The translations under genes and the position numbers were made by a program. Under the pieces are notes generated by a model. The model saw nothing but the letters and a program-made list of their open reading frames with translations, did not search any database and was not told where the DNA came from. Below, in pieces: positions 44,081 through 55,083 of a stretch of DNA of 64,000 bases. This DNA is from Orychophragmus violaceus (taxonomy: Eukaryota > Streptophyta > Magnoliopsida > Brassicales > Brassicaceae). The stretch spans positions 73,415,823 to 73,479,822 of the forward strand of contig CM058239.1 in the NCBI GenBank assembly GCA_030180135.1. The letters are read 5' to 3'. The first letter of the stretch is position 1. Each line of letters opens with the position of its first letter.

Positions 44081-46647
44081 CTAGGGGCTGTACTCTCCGC
44101 GCACGCGCGGAGAGAGGTGACATTTTAATACTTTTTGGTCTGGTTTCAGATTATTCCTTTTAGTTATTTTTATGTGTTAAAAATATGTATCCGCTAAGTT
44201 TATGTCTATTTTTAGTTAATATCTACTTTGATTATTTTGCCACCGAAATTTTTGTTCATAACTTTAAATATTTTGTAAAACCTTATATTGTGTATGCGCA
44301 TTTTAAAAACAAAATATACGCGTTATATTTTTTCTGAACAATAATTTCTCGTATACTTGCAGCTTTAGCCATGAAGGAGCGGAGCTACAATAGGAAAATA
44401 CGCATTCTTTTTCCGGAGTGCCCTTGGCAGTTTTCTTTTATATATAGTTTCCGGTGGTTGTTTTCTTACATGGAGAACATAGACTTCAGTCTTGTCCCTA
44501 CTCAATGTCACATATTTAACATATATATTCACTAAATCACAACTGTTTTTCTGGGTTAATCAGATATTGTAAAAACCGGTATTGTGACAGCGAGTAAAAC
44601 AAACACAAAATAACCACATATATGAGTAAACCCATTGTTGGAGATACTGGAAACCTCTTCACTTACTTCTGCAATAAAATAGAGATTACATGAAGACGAA
44701 GAAAGCACTTGGAGGGCAAATTAGTTTCTAGCATCATCAGATGTTTCTGATTCTCTCAAATTCGTAAGAACAATGAGAACATAACACAATCAATACCTGC
44801 CAAGATCTCAGATGCATTGAGCAATTGAATGCCATTGTTGGTTTACTTACCTCTTCTATATATGTGCTGTGATCAACAGTGAGCTGAAAAGCCGCTAAAT
44901 TCAGGACTAAAGATGATTGATGATCCCCTCACAACCTCTCAAATCATTCATCATAGTTTCTTAGTTGATCCGTTCCAAGTCCTGTCTTATCTTCGCTAAC
45001 CAGTAATCCGTTCGGATTTCTGACCAAGTATAGCTCTACTATTGCCAACATTAATCACATAAATATCTTCAATTTTCATCAGCAACACCAGAGCACAAGA
45101 ACCCATTAAAGCTAGCTCAGGGTTTTCGTCCAGCATCTTATCTGCAGTATCTATATATGCTTCTTCCGTCTTCCTCAGAGCTTGTGACAATGCCTGTAGA
45201 ACATCGGAATGGTTCGCCAACCGATCCGACCCGCTTCTCCGATTGATCTGTTCCTTTAATCGACGGTCAAGATCTCACCTTTCTCGATCCCACTCACATC
45301 TCCACCATCGCTGATTATTATCTTCCTGATCAACTCGATCTGAACACGATGCGTCAAGACAAGATCTCACTGGATCGGTTTCGGAAGATGCGTCCGGAGG
45401 TTTGGATTCGATATTTGGATCGTGCCATAATAACCTTTGAGCTCCAGATGAAGCGTAGGATAAAGATGAGGGAGTAGATAATCCGGCGCATCTGGACCGT
45501 TGAATCCTTCGTATATTCCAATGAAAAGCCATCCGCGCTCCTTCGAAACTACGACTTATACTCGATCCTCACCGGCTTTTCCTTGGGCCCACTGAAGATT
45601 CTGGCTTTCGAGCGAAAAGTCGTCGGCTAAGGATCCTTCGCTGCTAAAGTTCAAGTTATTAACAGTGAGATTCTCGTTGTGCTGCTGCTGCTGCAGGTTC
45701 CGCCTCTTTTCTGACCTGATCCCCCAGTCGGACTCCTTAACGGTTTTGTTCAGAGCAACGATCGAGTTTTGCCCTCGAGATTGCTCGACGGAGAATCCGA
45801 ACCAAAGACTTTTTTCTTGACCCCACCCCTAAAGCTAAACCATGAAGAAGCTACGCTGGAAGTGATGATCTGATCGTCGAACAGATTAAACTAATCATTC
45901 ATTATCTGAGGAGAGAACGAAAAATTAATCTCAAACGCTTCCTTTATGCCAGCCACTTCCTCCACTGATCACCTGAGAAGGAGTGAAAAGAAGTTTCACA
46001 TTATTTCTTCTACATTAACATAATTAATGTCACCAAAAAGCGGCAATCCGGAATGGAATCATTACCCATAGAGCTTGTTTCTTGAGCTTGTTCATAACAG
46101 ATAACTGTTTGAGCCTTGCTTTCACAGTCGTGTAAGTGTAATGTAGAAATACGAAAGATGATGGTTAAAACGGTGGAGATGAGTACAAGTAACTGCGGTG
46201 GCTGTATTTATAGGGTACACCTATATATGGATTGACGAAACGTTTCAGATGGGGCCTCATCTGTTTCGGCTTTAATGGGAGTCCTGAAAGAGGAAATAAT
46301 TACGTTGTAAACGGATTGATGAGTGCAGTGAAGGAGGTAAAGAACGACAGACGATTGAGATTCGAGTCAATCCTGGGTTCACGATAGACGCCTAGGGTTA
46401 CAGAGCGAAGGATGTAGGAATAAGGAGGTGATTGTAGTCTGGGCTCTTCACTACATTAGGTTTGGGCCTATTTGAGAAGTCGATTTGATGAGTCAGTAAT
46501 TTTGTCTTAGCCCAGACAAAAAGATTGGCCGAGTTATGCGTGAGATGAGATGTTCTTAAAAAAAAAACCAAACCACGTAGGATAACTTAGGCCGTAGACG
46601 TGGACACTCTTAGAATAGAGAGAAAAACTCTCCCATTATATATATGA
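44081..46647 (-). mobile_element. Helitron (minus strand) with captured POL/PLL phosphatase fragment
   Basis: Read on the minus strand, the element begins A/TCATATATATAATGGG at 46,647, with GTGTCCACGTC about 50 bases in. It ends in hairpin CTCTCCGCGC-AC-GCGCGGAGAG (44,093-44,114), eight bases, then CTAG/T. Insertion between A and T and both termini fit a Helitron of 2,567 bp. It encodes no Rep/helicase but carries a phosphatase gene fragment in the same orientation. Confidence 0.75.
44718..45840 (-). pseudogene. POLTERGEIST-like PP2C fragment
   Basis: The minus strand encodes, in order and in more than one frame: LQQQQQHNENLTVNNLNFSS, ADDFSLESQNLQWAQGKAGE, FIGIYEGFNGPDAPDYLLPH, LYPTLHLELKGLLWHDP, ANHSDVLQALSQALRKTEEA, ENPELALMGSCALVLLMK, VINVGNSRAILGQKSE and DYWLAKIRQDLERIN. 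After a splice donor at 44,850-44,851 an intron follows and then ERIRN. These are hallmarks of the plant POL/PLL subfamily of PP2C phosphatases (stem-cell and root signalling). The catalytic DG of the first PP2C motif reads EGF, and the usual GDSRA reads GNSRA. Frameshifts and stops (for example ERIN then TAA) make it a pseudogene. The exact PLL member is not assigned. Confidence 0.8.
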
Positions 46648-47218
46648 TTTGAATATATAACATGCGCGCAACGCGACAGAACGCGAGATAACGTACATAA
46701 GTTTACAATTAAAAATGTACAAATGTTTATACACTCAACGTAATCAACTACTTCATAATTCTTAATTGTGCCTAAATAAAGAATCTTAATTAACATCAAG
46801 ACAGCCCAAAATAGGACATATAATTTCCTAAATTCTATTAAAAATAATGGATGAGCAATTGGCGACTTGTGTTCCCCTCCTCACTAAACTCGGCCGACGT
46901 AACGTAAATTTTGTGCAATTAGGCATGGATTAGTTTCAATTTCCACTCACATTGAAAACCAGCTTATGGTAAGCTATAAAATCATGCTGGAAACAAATTC
47001 CGCTTCAACAAAGCGTTTGAGAGCTGCCACGTCAGACTATTCCGTCCACAAGAATGTCAGGGCAAGTTAAACTACATCCGTGGATTATACAAGTAGCGAT
47101 CTCTCTTCCTTTCCCAAAATTCATTGTAAAGACGGCTTCCCATCTTCTATTTAATCCAACCAGTTTACTCCTCTGCTTTCCCTATCGCAGCTTCCTTATA
47201 TTCACTCACGGTGTTTGA
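46648..47218. other. Sequence between Helitron and gypsy LTR, no gene seen
   Basis: AT-rich. TTTGA at 47,214-47,218 would be the left target duplication of the following gypsy element, but its right partner is outside the window. Confidence 0.4.
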
Positions 47219-48700
47219 TGCAGTCCCGAAGCGGAAGCTTGAGCGATGGATTGATGGAGGACAAGCACTGGCTTAAAAGCTCTCTTACTTGACCGAGATG
47301 GATGGAACAGATGGATGAGATGAACAACTCACTTGTTCGATGGGCTGATTGACTCTCTCAATCTGTGGTTGAACAACTTATTTGAATCACACAAACAAGT
47401 TAATCCAAGGTTTTCTATAGAATAGGTGAATCACACACTTATTCAAGAGAAGGGAAAATTCTTAACAAAGACACTCTTTGAAAGAAACTGAATAATACTT
47501 AGTTCATTGATTGAAAGCGTGAATAATACAAATTGTCTAATGGAGCTTATATAATGCTCTTACAACGTTCATAAACTTCTACATAAGAAAAGAAATCAAA
47601 AACAAATAATAAACTAGCCGTTGGAACCATTAAGGGAGAATCAGCCAAAATAGGAAGATATGATGTGATCCTTGAATCTGGACGGTTTGAGGGGATAAGT
47701 GAGCTTCTCTGGAACATCTTGTATGTAGTAAATGACGTCCAAGACACAACAGCTAAGGGAATAGAGCCATTGGAAGCTTTTGGCAAGAAATGGGAAGTTT
47801 GCGCTTGTGTCCATATATGGAAGGTTGGTCCATAAGCTCATGTGACTGATCCTGTGCATTTTGGTGATGTTAAGAGCACCCACAGCGGCGTACCGCTAGG
47901 TGAGTTCCTTAAATCATTTTTTATTTTTTATTATTATTATTTTTTTAAACTGGCGAAAAAAAAAAGAAAAAAAAAGAGGACCAATCCTGTAGCGCCACGT
48001 CGGCGCTACATGATAAGAGACGGTATATTAAACAAGGACTTTAGAGCACCGTATACTAACTATTTCGGTGGGGCCCACTAATATTTTATTGTTTTTGTTT
48101 AAGAGACCCAGCTTAAAAACCCTCGCTGGAGGTGCTCTAAGGACGTCTTCTATTGCTTCTGGTTGATGGTTATTGCCTCCTGGTTTTCAAATCTTGGTTT
48201 CATAATGTGCAAACCAATTGGTCTTCATAGTTTCCATAAATAGCTCCGGTTGAGTTGGTTTATGTTCCAATAGGATCCGCCTGATCCTGTGTGGGCTGGT
48301 GCTTCTGAGGGTGTTGTAGAGTGCTTCTAGAAGTGATAATAAGTCTCCTGGTCGCCAAGTTCGAGTTTGGCAATATTTGAACTCATGATCTTCCAAATAA
48401 GGTAAGTGTAGCATCTCCTGGTTTGGAAGTTGAATATCTTTCAAACCATTATTCCTTTTGGTTCGAATCCAATTCTCCTTGGTCCTCTTATGAGTTGGGA
48501 AGTCAGAACAATTGGATTTGTTGATTGGTTCCTCCTGGATTGGTCAGAGTGCTTCATTTTCTGACTGTTGGTCTCCATCGGGTCTGGTTGCGCTGACTGA
48601 CGTAGTGGTTGAGTTAGTCAGCGTGCTGACTGACGTAGTGACTGACGTAGTGGTTGAGTTAGCGAGCGCATGGCCTGGTTTGGTTCTGATGAACGCATCA
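47219..48700 (-). mobile_element. 3' LTR of a minus-strand gypsy element (family 2)
   Basis: Plus-strand order TGCAGTCCCGAAGCGG...GAACGCATCA; a polypurine tract (minus strand AGAGGGAGGGTA) borders it at 48,701. It is about 1.2 kb without the MITE at 47,874-48,137. A minus-strand frame at 48,187-48,444 contains LHLPYLEDHEF and TWRPG, matching LDLPYLEAYGF and VWRPG of the family 1 LTRs. The two gypsy families are therefore related even in their LTRs. Confidence 0.7.
47874..48137. mobile_element. 264-bp Harbinger-type MITE in the gypsy LTR
   Basis: TAA on both sides (47,871-47,873 and 48,138-48,140). The inverted ends GAGCACCCACAGCGG and GAGCACCTCCAGCGAGG (reverse complement of the right end) match at most positions. 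No coding capacity. Confidence 0.8.
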
Positions 48701-50290
48701 TACCCTCCCTCTTCAAGATGTTTTGTCCTCAAAACTTGATAACCTGCACATAGATAAGTCAAGTTAGTCCAGTGAAGTGAACGAGGGTTTAGAAGATGAC
48801 TTTGGGAATCATTTTGATTCCGGTTGAGTTGGGGAGCATCCGGTGGCTCGTTTTTGAGTAAATAGGATAGCGATACTCCTCTTCTTGGAGCTGGTGTGAC
48901 GCCTCCTTTGCTTTTCTTGCTTCTGCTCTCTTTAAGACCTGAAATATTCTCAACACTTTGGCAAAGAAATAAGTGCATTATGGGATTCTTATGAAGAGAT
49001 AAACTTGAAGCTATTTCACTATCCCTAGTTGTAGTAACTTCTGGGAAATTTAACAAGTCATTCAACAGAGCTGTTGGGTCATTAGAAATGAGGTGGATTA
49101 TAGATAGACTTACCTGGCTAACATCCTAATGGTGGTGGCTTTCTTCAGTGGGCATGATGGTAGAGCAAAGTGATGTCTGGTCCGGTGGATTTTCCTTGAT
49201 CTCCCATTTGACCTTATCTTTGGCTCTAATTCCTGTCTCAACACTTGACTCAAGAAACAAGTGCATCATACCAGTAGATTGATAGTCAAGAATACTCATT
49301 TCAAGTTCAGAAATAACCTCATGTTTGGTTGGAGCATGATATAATTCAAGCCTTTGATTTGCTTGTGGCTCATGTGTGGAAACATGGCTCGGTTTTGGTC
49401 TCTCTTTCAAGACTCCTTCTGCCCTTGGCTTCTTGATCTTTATCAGACCTGTACCTAAGTCAACTCTTAAGGGAAAGAGCAAGTGGATTATATCTGAGTT
49501 TGAGACTTTAAAAACAGGTTGCACAAGGTTGGAGCTTACCATTATGGATGTGATAAGCTGGTTTAGAGTCGCATCTCTCCTGGTACATGTACTACCAGAT
49601 GTTTTAGGCTCTAGTCCATCATTGGTTGGATCTCCATGATCTTTCTCATCTTGATTCCTTTGTGTTGATGATTCTGCCCGAAACTTGACTTCAAGACCTA
49701 TATATTTCTCAAGTTCTTTTGGACAATAAAAATGCATTATCATATCCTTGGAATCAGTATGAACATTTTGAGTAAGATAATGACTTACCTTGTCTCGCTC
49801 ATGTCTTGGTACAACAGTTATGATGGTACCTTGAATGTACTCTTGTCCTTTACTTTCTTGTGTATCATGACATTGATGTTGCTCCACTTCTTCTTTAACA
49901 CCTAAACTTTTATGAACCTTTTGTCCAGACACAAGTGCATCATAACAGTGGTTGGACAAACAAGTTTATTCACTCTAAGTTCAGAATTCACCTTGTTTGC
50001 TTGCACCTCACGATTGATGTCCTTTTGACTTGTGTGCTCTTCTTCTTGTCTTATTCCTGGATCAAAACTCTTTGGCAAAGACAAGTGCATGAGTCTTGAA
50101 TTGGAAATTAAAATATCAGATTGCCCAAAATTATCATTTGTGTTAGTTACTTCCAATTTCAACTCTGATGTTATATTTTTGAACAACTTCTTAGATGGAC
50201 AATTTGCAGCAAAATGCCCTCTTCTATGGCACCTATAACAGGTTGTCTCTTTGGAATTTACAAGGTTAGAACACTGAAAGGTCTCGAGTT
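48701..50290 (-). pseudogene. Gypsy gag C-terminus with zinc knuckle and MHLFL repeats
   Basis: Read from 50,290 down: ETFQCSNLVNSKE, then a CCHC knuckle CYRCHRRGHFAANC. A long, mostly open region follows (main frames 50,186-49,902, 49,959-49,126 and 49,065-48,544) in which a short block recurs: RLMHLSLPKSF, TVMMHLCLDKRF, DMIMHFYCPKEL, TGMMHLFLESSV and NPIMHLFLCQSV. The last frame runs through the polypurine tract into the LTR. The element lacks protease, RT and integrase. Upstream gag is cut off by the Athila insertion. The repeated block is unknown to me. Confidence 0.65.
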
Positions 50291-50312
50291 TTACCCTATA
50301 CTAACTGCAAGT

Positions 50313-51044
50313 TGTTGGGATTATGTCCTGAAATCACATTGTACTCACTCTAGAGATAGTTGTATTGTCGAGATCGAACAATTCATGTGATACTGGATAG
50401 TCATAATGTTTTGCTAGAAACCGCTTATGACAAATGAGTTGTAACTCATTTCCAGTATCGTGTTAACCTACAGGGTCACACACCTAAGCAAGTTGGACAT
50501 ACTTCGTATGGGATTGATCATTGGCATATGGTCTGGTCGATGTGTATTTGATACACATCGAATATAAGTTTTAAAGAGGTGTGTCGATCGACACCATTGG
50601 GTGCGTCGGTCGACACAAGACGTGTGTCGATCGACACCACTAAGTGTGTCGGTCGACACAAGGCCGAAACCGAGACAGATGTTTCGGTTTATGTCGAGGT
50701 CTGTATATAAGTGATTTTATACATTCGACCTAGATAGATGAGCGCCGCCCAGACAGTGTTTTCTCAGAGAGAAAACACAGAAACCTCTAAAACTCAAATC
50801 CCAGGGAGATCCGAGCACCGGTACTAGCATCCCGGCGGATTCCAGCTTGTGTGCGCGTGGACTGAAGTAGAGGCGCAGCATCTGAGGCGCTTCAGAGATC
50901 TCGTTTATCTGACCATCTTCCGCTGCCAATCTCCAGGTAAACAGAGATCAGATCCTCGATTCAATTAACTAGACCCTAGATCCTAGGCTATCGGGAACCT
51001 GACAGCAATTCTGAATATGGTAGAATTGGCTCGAAGTTCCAACA
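50313..51044 (+). repeat. 5' LTR of copia 2
   Basis: 732 bp, TGTTGGGATTATG...GTTCCAACA. Compared with the 3' LTR it has 43 extra bases, which hold one more pair of TCGATCGA/TCGGTCGA palindromes. Confidence 0.92.
50578..50711 (+). promoter_or_regulatory. Palindrome pairs and TATA box of copia 2
   Basis: Four palindromic sites in the LTR, alternating GTGTCGATCGACAC (50,581-50,594 and 50,624-50,637) and GTCGGTCGACAC (50,605-50,616 and 50,648-50,659). A TATA box (TATATAA, 50,704-50,710) follows about 45 bp downstream. The 3' LTR has one pair and the same TATA box. The layout suggests binding sites for a dimeric factor upstream of the start of transcription. Confidence 0.6.
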
Positions 51045-52557
51045 GTGGTATCAGAGCCTTAGGGTTTTATCATTGAATCAGACCTGTTTATTGAATTTGA
51101 TGATTTAGATTCACAAACTAGGTTGTTTGGTTAGAACAGGTCAGATCGATTTCGATCAAGATCGAGTCTGTGTTTTCGCACAGTGTCGATCGACACACTA
51201 GGTGTGTTGGTCGACACAGAGTGGCGAATTCGACAGAATCGGCGGCTAGGGTTTTTCGCGAAGAAAAACCGAAAGCCTACTGTGTCGATCGACACAGGTT
51301 GTGTATCGGTCGACACAAGAGCAGATTCGACACAGACCTAGCGAATGGTTAATCGGTTCAATTGGATTGGACCGGATATCATGCTTGGTTAAGTCCGAAT
51401 AGATCGGTTTAAATTGGATGAATTGGTTCAATTGGATTGAACTAATTATCTCAATTAGCATGAACCGATGGGTTAAATCAGTTTGATTGGATAAAACAGT
51501 TCAATTGAATTGGACCGGTTATCGCAATCAGTTGAAACTGGCTAAAACGGTTTAAATTGGATGAATTGATTCAATTGGATTGAACCAGTTATCGCAATTA
51601 GTATAAACCGATTTGAATGGTTAAGATCAGTTTGATCTGATAAGTCGGTTCAATTGGATTGGATCGGTTATCAAAACTGTCTTCGGTTTAGGTCCATGTC
51701 AACCGTCACACATGGGTTGTGTCGATCGACATGACCGGTTCAATAAACCGGGTTAATTGGATTAATTAGTTATTGAAGTCCGGTTAAGTTTGGCGTTGTC
51801 GATCGACAGACATAGTCTGCGTCGATCGACACAGAGTTCGAAATTCTGGTTATTGAACCTTGAATTTGCAGAAACCAAACTAGACTTAAACCTTGATCAA
51901 AGATTAACTTCAGAATGATCAACTGTCAAGACTCATTTCGTTGTGTGATGGTCTATCCAAGAGCTTGGTGTCCACAATTAGGTGAGTAAGGCAGGTAATT
52001 ATGTTGATGGACTTGCGGTGCTTGACATCAACAATTACATGACTTAATAGATTGATTTGCTAATCTTTCAGAGTTTAGCTTCCTCAACTAAACATCAAGT
52101 GACCTTGATGTCTTGCCCAATCTCGTCTACTGTCAAGACTCGGTTCATTGTTGGATAGTCTTGGAGTCCTTGGTATCCACAGTGACATGAGCAAGGCAGG
52201 TGTTCATTGATAGACTCGCAGTGCGACTGTCAATGATCACAAGACATAAGAGATTGTTTTACTTGACTGGGCTATCAGAAGTTCTGGGCCCAGAGACATC
52301 AGAGTGGATTAGACATAGTTTGTCTCATCCACAACCAAGAGTCGTACTGGGTACAATTAGCAATGATTTGCTTACCTAGATAACTAAAGTTTGGGTAATG
52401 GCGAGTCACCCACTCAGATTTTAGTGAAGCATGGATCTTGGATCATTATATTCATAGAGGAAACATTGTTTGAATATAATGCGAGTTCTCTTATTAGATA
52501 AGATTTCTCATCATATACATAACTATATCTTTGTTTTTTTTTCTTGGATTTCAGCTT
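51045..52557 (+). other. Leader of copia 2
   Basis: Begins with the tRNA-Met primer site (51,046-51,058). It contains further palindromes (TGTCGATCGACAC at 51,184 and 51,281; related forms near 51,720, 51,797 and 51,822) and long runs of GGTTCAATTGGATTGAACC-type repeats (51,350-51,670). No ORF supported. Confidence 0.65.
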
Positions 52558-53412
52558 ATGTCTATGACTACTTTCTCGTTGCGATCCGTCCTTGAGAAGG
52601 ACAGGTTAAATGGATCCAACTTCCTGGATTGGTATCGGAATCTGAGATTCATTCTCAAGCAGGAGAGCAAGGACTATGTCCTTGAAAAGGCTCTTCCAGA
52701 AAGGCTTGGGACCAATCGCTCGCATGCAGTGTATAATGCTTGGAATAAGCATTATATTGATGTGGTAGACGTGCGTGGTCTGATGGTGGCTACCATGAAC
52801 TCGGACTTGAAGAGTCAATACGAGAACATGGAGCCGCCAATAGAGATGATCACCAGCCTGAAACTGAAGTTTCAGGATCTGGCACAAGTTGAGAGATTCC
52901 AGATGGTGAAGTCTCTCACTGAGTGCAAGCTACCAGAGGATGCTCCAGTAAGTCCTCATGTCATTAAAATGATGGGTTACATTGATAACCTGGGGAAACT
53001 GGAATGTCCTGTCAGCTTAGAGTTGGCCACTGACATCATTATGCAGTCACTGCCGTCAAGCTATGATAAGTTCATTAAGAACTATATCAAGAAAGGCTTG
53101 ACGAAGACGTTGACTGAGATGCATGGCATGCTCAAGACAGCAGAGCAAAACATCAAAAGGGGTAAAAGATTTGAGAAATCTTGTAAAGACAAGGGTGAAG
53201 GCAGGGCCGTCCAGATTTGGAATCAGGATAAGCCTGTGTCATCTTATAAGCCCAAGTCGGGCCCATATGGTGTTAGAAAATGCTTCTACTGCAATGAGTC
53301 AGGGCATTGGAAGAGAGATTGCATTAAATTCTTGGAAGAGTCACAAGAGATGAAAGGAGATGTATGGTACTTCTTCTTCAGGTATTGTGTTATTAATTCA
53401 AGTTCTACGTAA
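52558..53412 (+). CDS. gag: Copia gag of element 2
   Basis: Same Gag as in element 1. I prefer the ATG at 52,558 (MSMTTFSLRSVLEKDRLNG), because the upstream codons from 52,531 encode an unrelated FFFLGF. The UBN2-type core is followed by a CCHC knuckle CFYCNESGHWKRDC (about residue 240). The frame stops at SSST; just after the stop the protease active site reads NTR instead of DTG (VLNTRCGTDIF), so the protease start is doubly dead. Length 285 codons including the stop. It could still give Gag. Confidence 0.82.
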   Translation: MSMTTFSLRSVLEKDRLNGSNFLDWYRNLRFILKQESKDYVLEKALPERLGTNRSHAVYNAWNKHYIDVVDVRGLMVATMNSDLKSQYENMEPPIEMITSLKLKFQDLAQVERFQMVKSLTECKLPEDAPVSPHVIKMMGYIDNLGKLECPVSLELATDIIMQSLPSSYDKFIKNYIKKGLTKTLTEMHGMLKTAEQNIKRGKRFEKSCKDKGEGRAVQIWNQDKPVSSYKPKSGPYGVRKCFYCNESGHWKRDCIKFLEESQEMKGDVWYFFFRYCVINSSST

Positions 53413-55083
53413 GTATTGAATACTAGATGTGGTACTGATATTTTTGAAATATGTAGAACCTAAGCGACAGTAGAACGTTGAAGAAAGGGCAAGTGGAACT
53501 GTGTGTCTGGTATGAAGCAATGGTTGCTGCATGAGCCGTAGAGATTCTCCACTTGTAGGAGCCTTTCATACTTGGTTTTTGAAATTAAGTAATTGCTACT
53601 ATGTATCTGCCTTGTGCAGAAATGTCTTTCATCTTCTTGTAAAGAATTTGGATGTTTTTCATTTTGATAAAAGACAAGTTTTGTTCTTTAGATCTTAATG
53701 AAATATCATATGGTAGCACCCTGTTTGGAATGAGTTTTATATCTTAAACCAGCAAAAGTTTGAATATAACACAAATACTAAAGTTTAAGTCTGATGACTC
53801 GAACTCGACTTTTCCTTGGCATAGTCGTTTAACCATATAGAGTGAAGCGGATTCAGAAGTTCCATAGTTTTGGACTCATTTGATTATTAATCATTTGAGA
53901 TATGAATTCTGTTCACTGGACCAAATGACTAAGGCCCTTTTAGCAGAGCTAAAGGAAACGGGCCAGAGGCTTATTAGGCCTTACACATACTGATGTATGC
54001 GGCCCGATGAGCATTAGTGCCAAAGAAAATCTTCTGTACTTCATTTCTTTATTGATGGCATCAATAAATATGGCTGTGTTCATTTGATGAGACACGAGCA
54101 GGAATCCCTTGAGGAGTTCCAAGATGAAGTGTAGAACCAATTTGACAGAAGTATTGAGATCCTCGATTGAATCGTGGAGGAAAATACTTAAGTCAAGAAT
54201 TGGGTGATCATCTGAGAGAATGAGTCGGATCTTTTTAGATATGCTCCGATTAATGATGAGTCACATGAATCTTCCATAATCATTTAAGAATACGTTCTAG
54301 AATGTCTATGTTTACGCTAAATAAGTTTCTATCAGAATCAGTGAAAAACACCACATTGGATGTGGACTGGGTGATTTCCAAATTTGTTTTTGTGATTAAT
54401 TGGGATTGCAAGGTTTGTGTAAGACAGTAGTCAACAAACAAACTCGAACCCATATCTGATAAGTTCTACCTCGCTGGTTGTCCTAAGGAAACCAAGACTT
54501 GCTACTTTTGCAACCAATCTGAGGACAAAATATTGTTGTTCGAAACTGTGTATTTTGAGAAAGATCGTACTTCCAAAAGGAATAGTGGGAGTAAAAGTAC
54601 ACATCGAAGAAATTCGATAAACACAGGAGGCTGCTCAACCTGTTAAGGGAAATCAGCGGTGAGATCTACAAAGTGCTGTAGGATCTGCACCTGTGGAGCC
54701 TGAAATTCGCAGATCCGAAAGGATCCGTCACTAACTCGAGAGTGATTTCTCGTAACCAATTGTCGTGATCTATTGATCATTGAAAAGTGATGAGCATGCA
54801 AAATTCAAAGAAGCGATGGTGAGCCTCAACTCCGAAAATTGGCTGGGTATGCATGTTAGCTTCACCGATCCATTTCTGGATTGAAGCAAACATCTTGGAG
54901 TTGGAATCAACATTCTGATAATGTGGTCAAAAGTTTTGACTTGATCAGAAAGAAATGAAACCATGCGTTTACAAGAAGACTAGTGGGAGCGTAATTGCAA
55001 TTCTCACACTGTATGTAGACAACATACTTAATCTCATAAACGACGTTCCGACGCTGAAGACTTGTCAAGATTTGGGTCGGAAG
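53413..55083 (+). pseudogene. Decayed pol region of copia 2, left part
   Basis: No ORF of note. Weak collinear similarity to the same region of copia 1 (30,040-31,600), for example shared GAGCAGTAATGCCA/GAGCATTAGTGCCA and TTGATGAGACACAAG-type blocks. Both elements therefore lost pol coding capacity in a similar way. Confidence 0.55.

Noticed and set aside
45250..45470. Plus-strand open stretch LIDGQDLTFLDPTHISTIAD opposite the phosphatase fragment
   Set aside because: The minus strand of the same interval carries the recognisable PP2C sequence, so this frame is its shadow.
44963..45600. Functional PP2C phosphatase gene on the minus strand
   Set aside because: Frame changes, a TAA in ERINEET, altered PP2C motifs and only part of the catalytic domain.
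25464..46647. Autonomous Helitron Rep/helicase gene
   Set aside because: No replication-initiator or helicase motif was found in any of the Helitron intervals.
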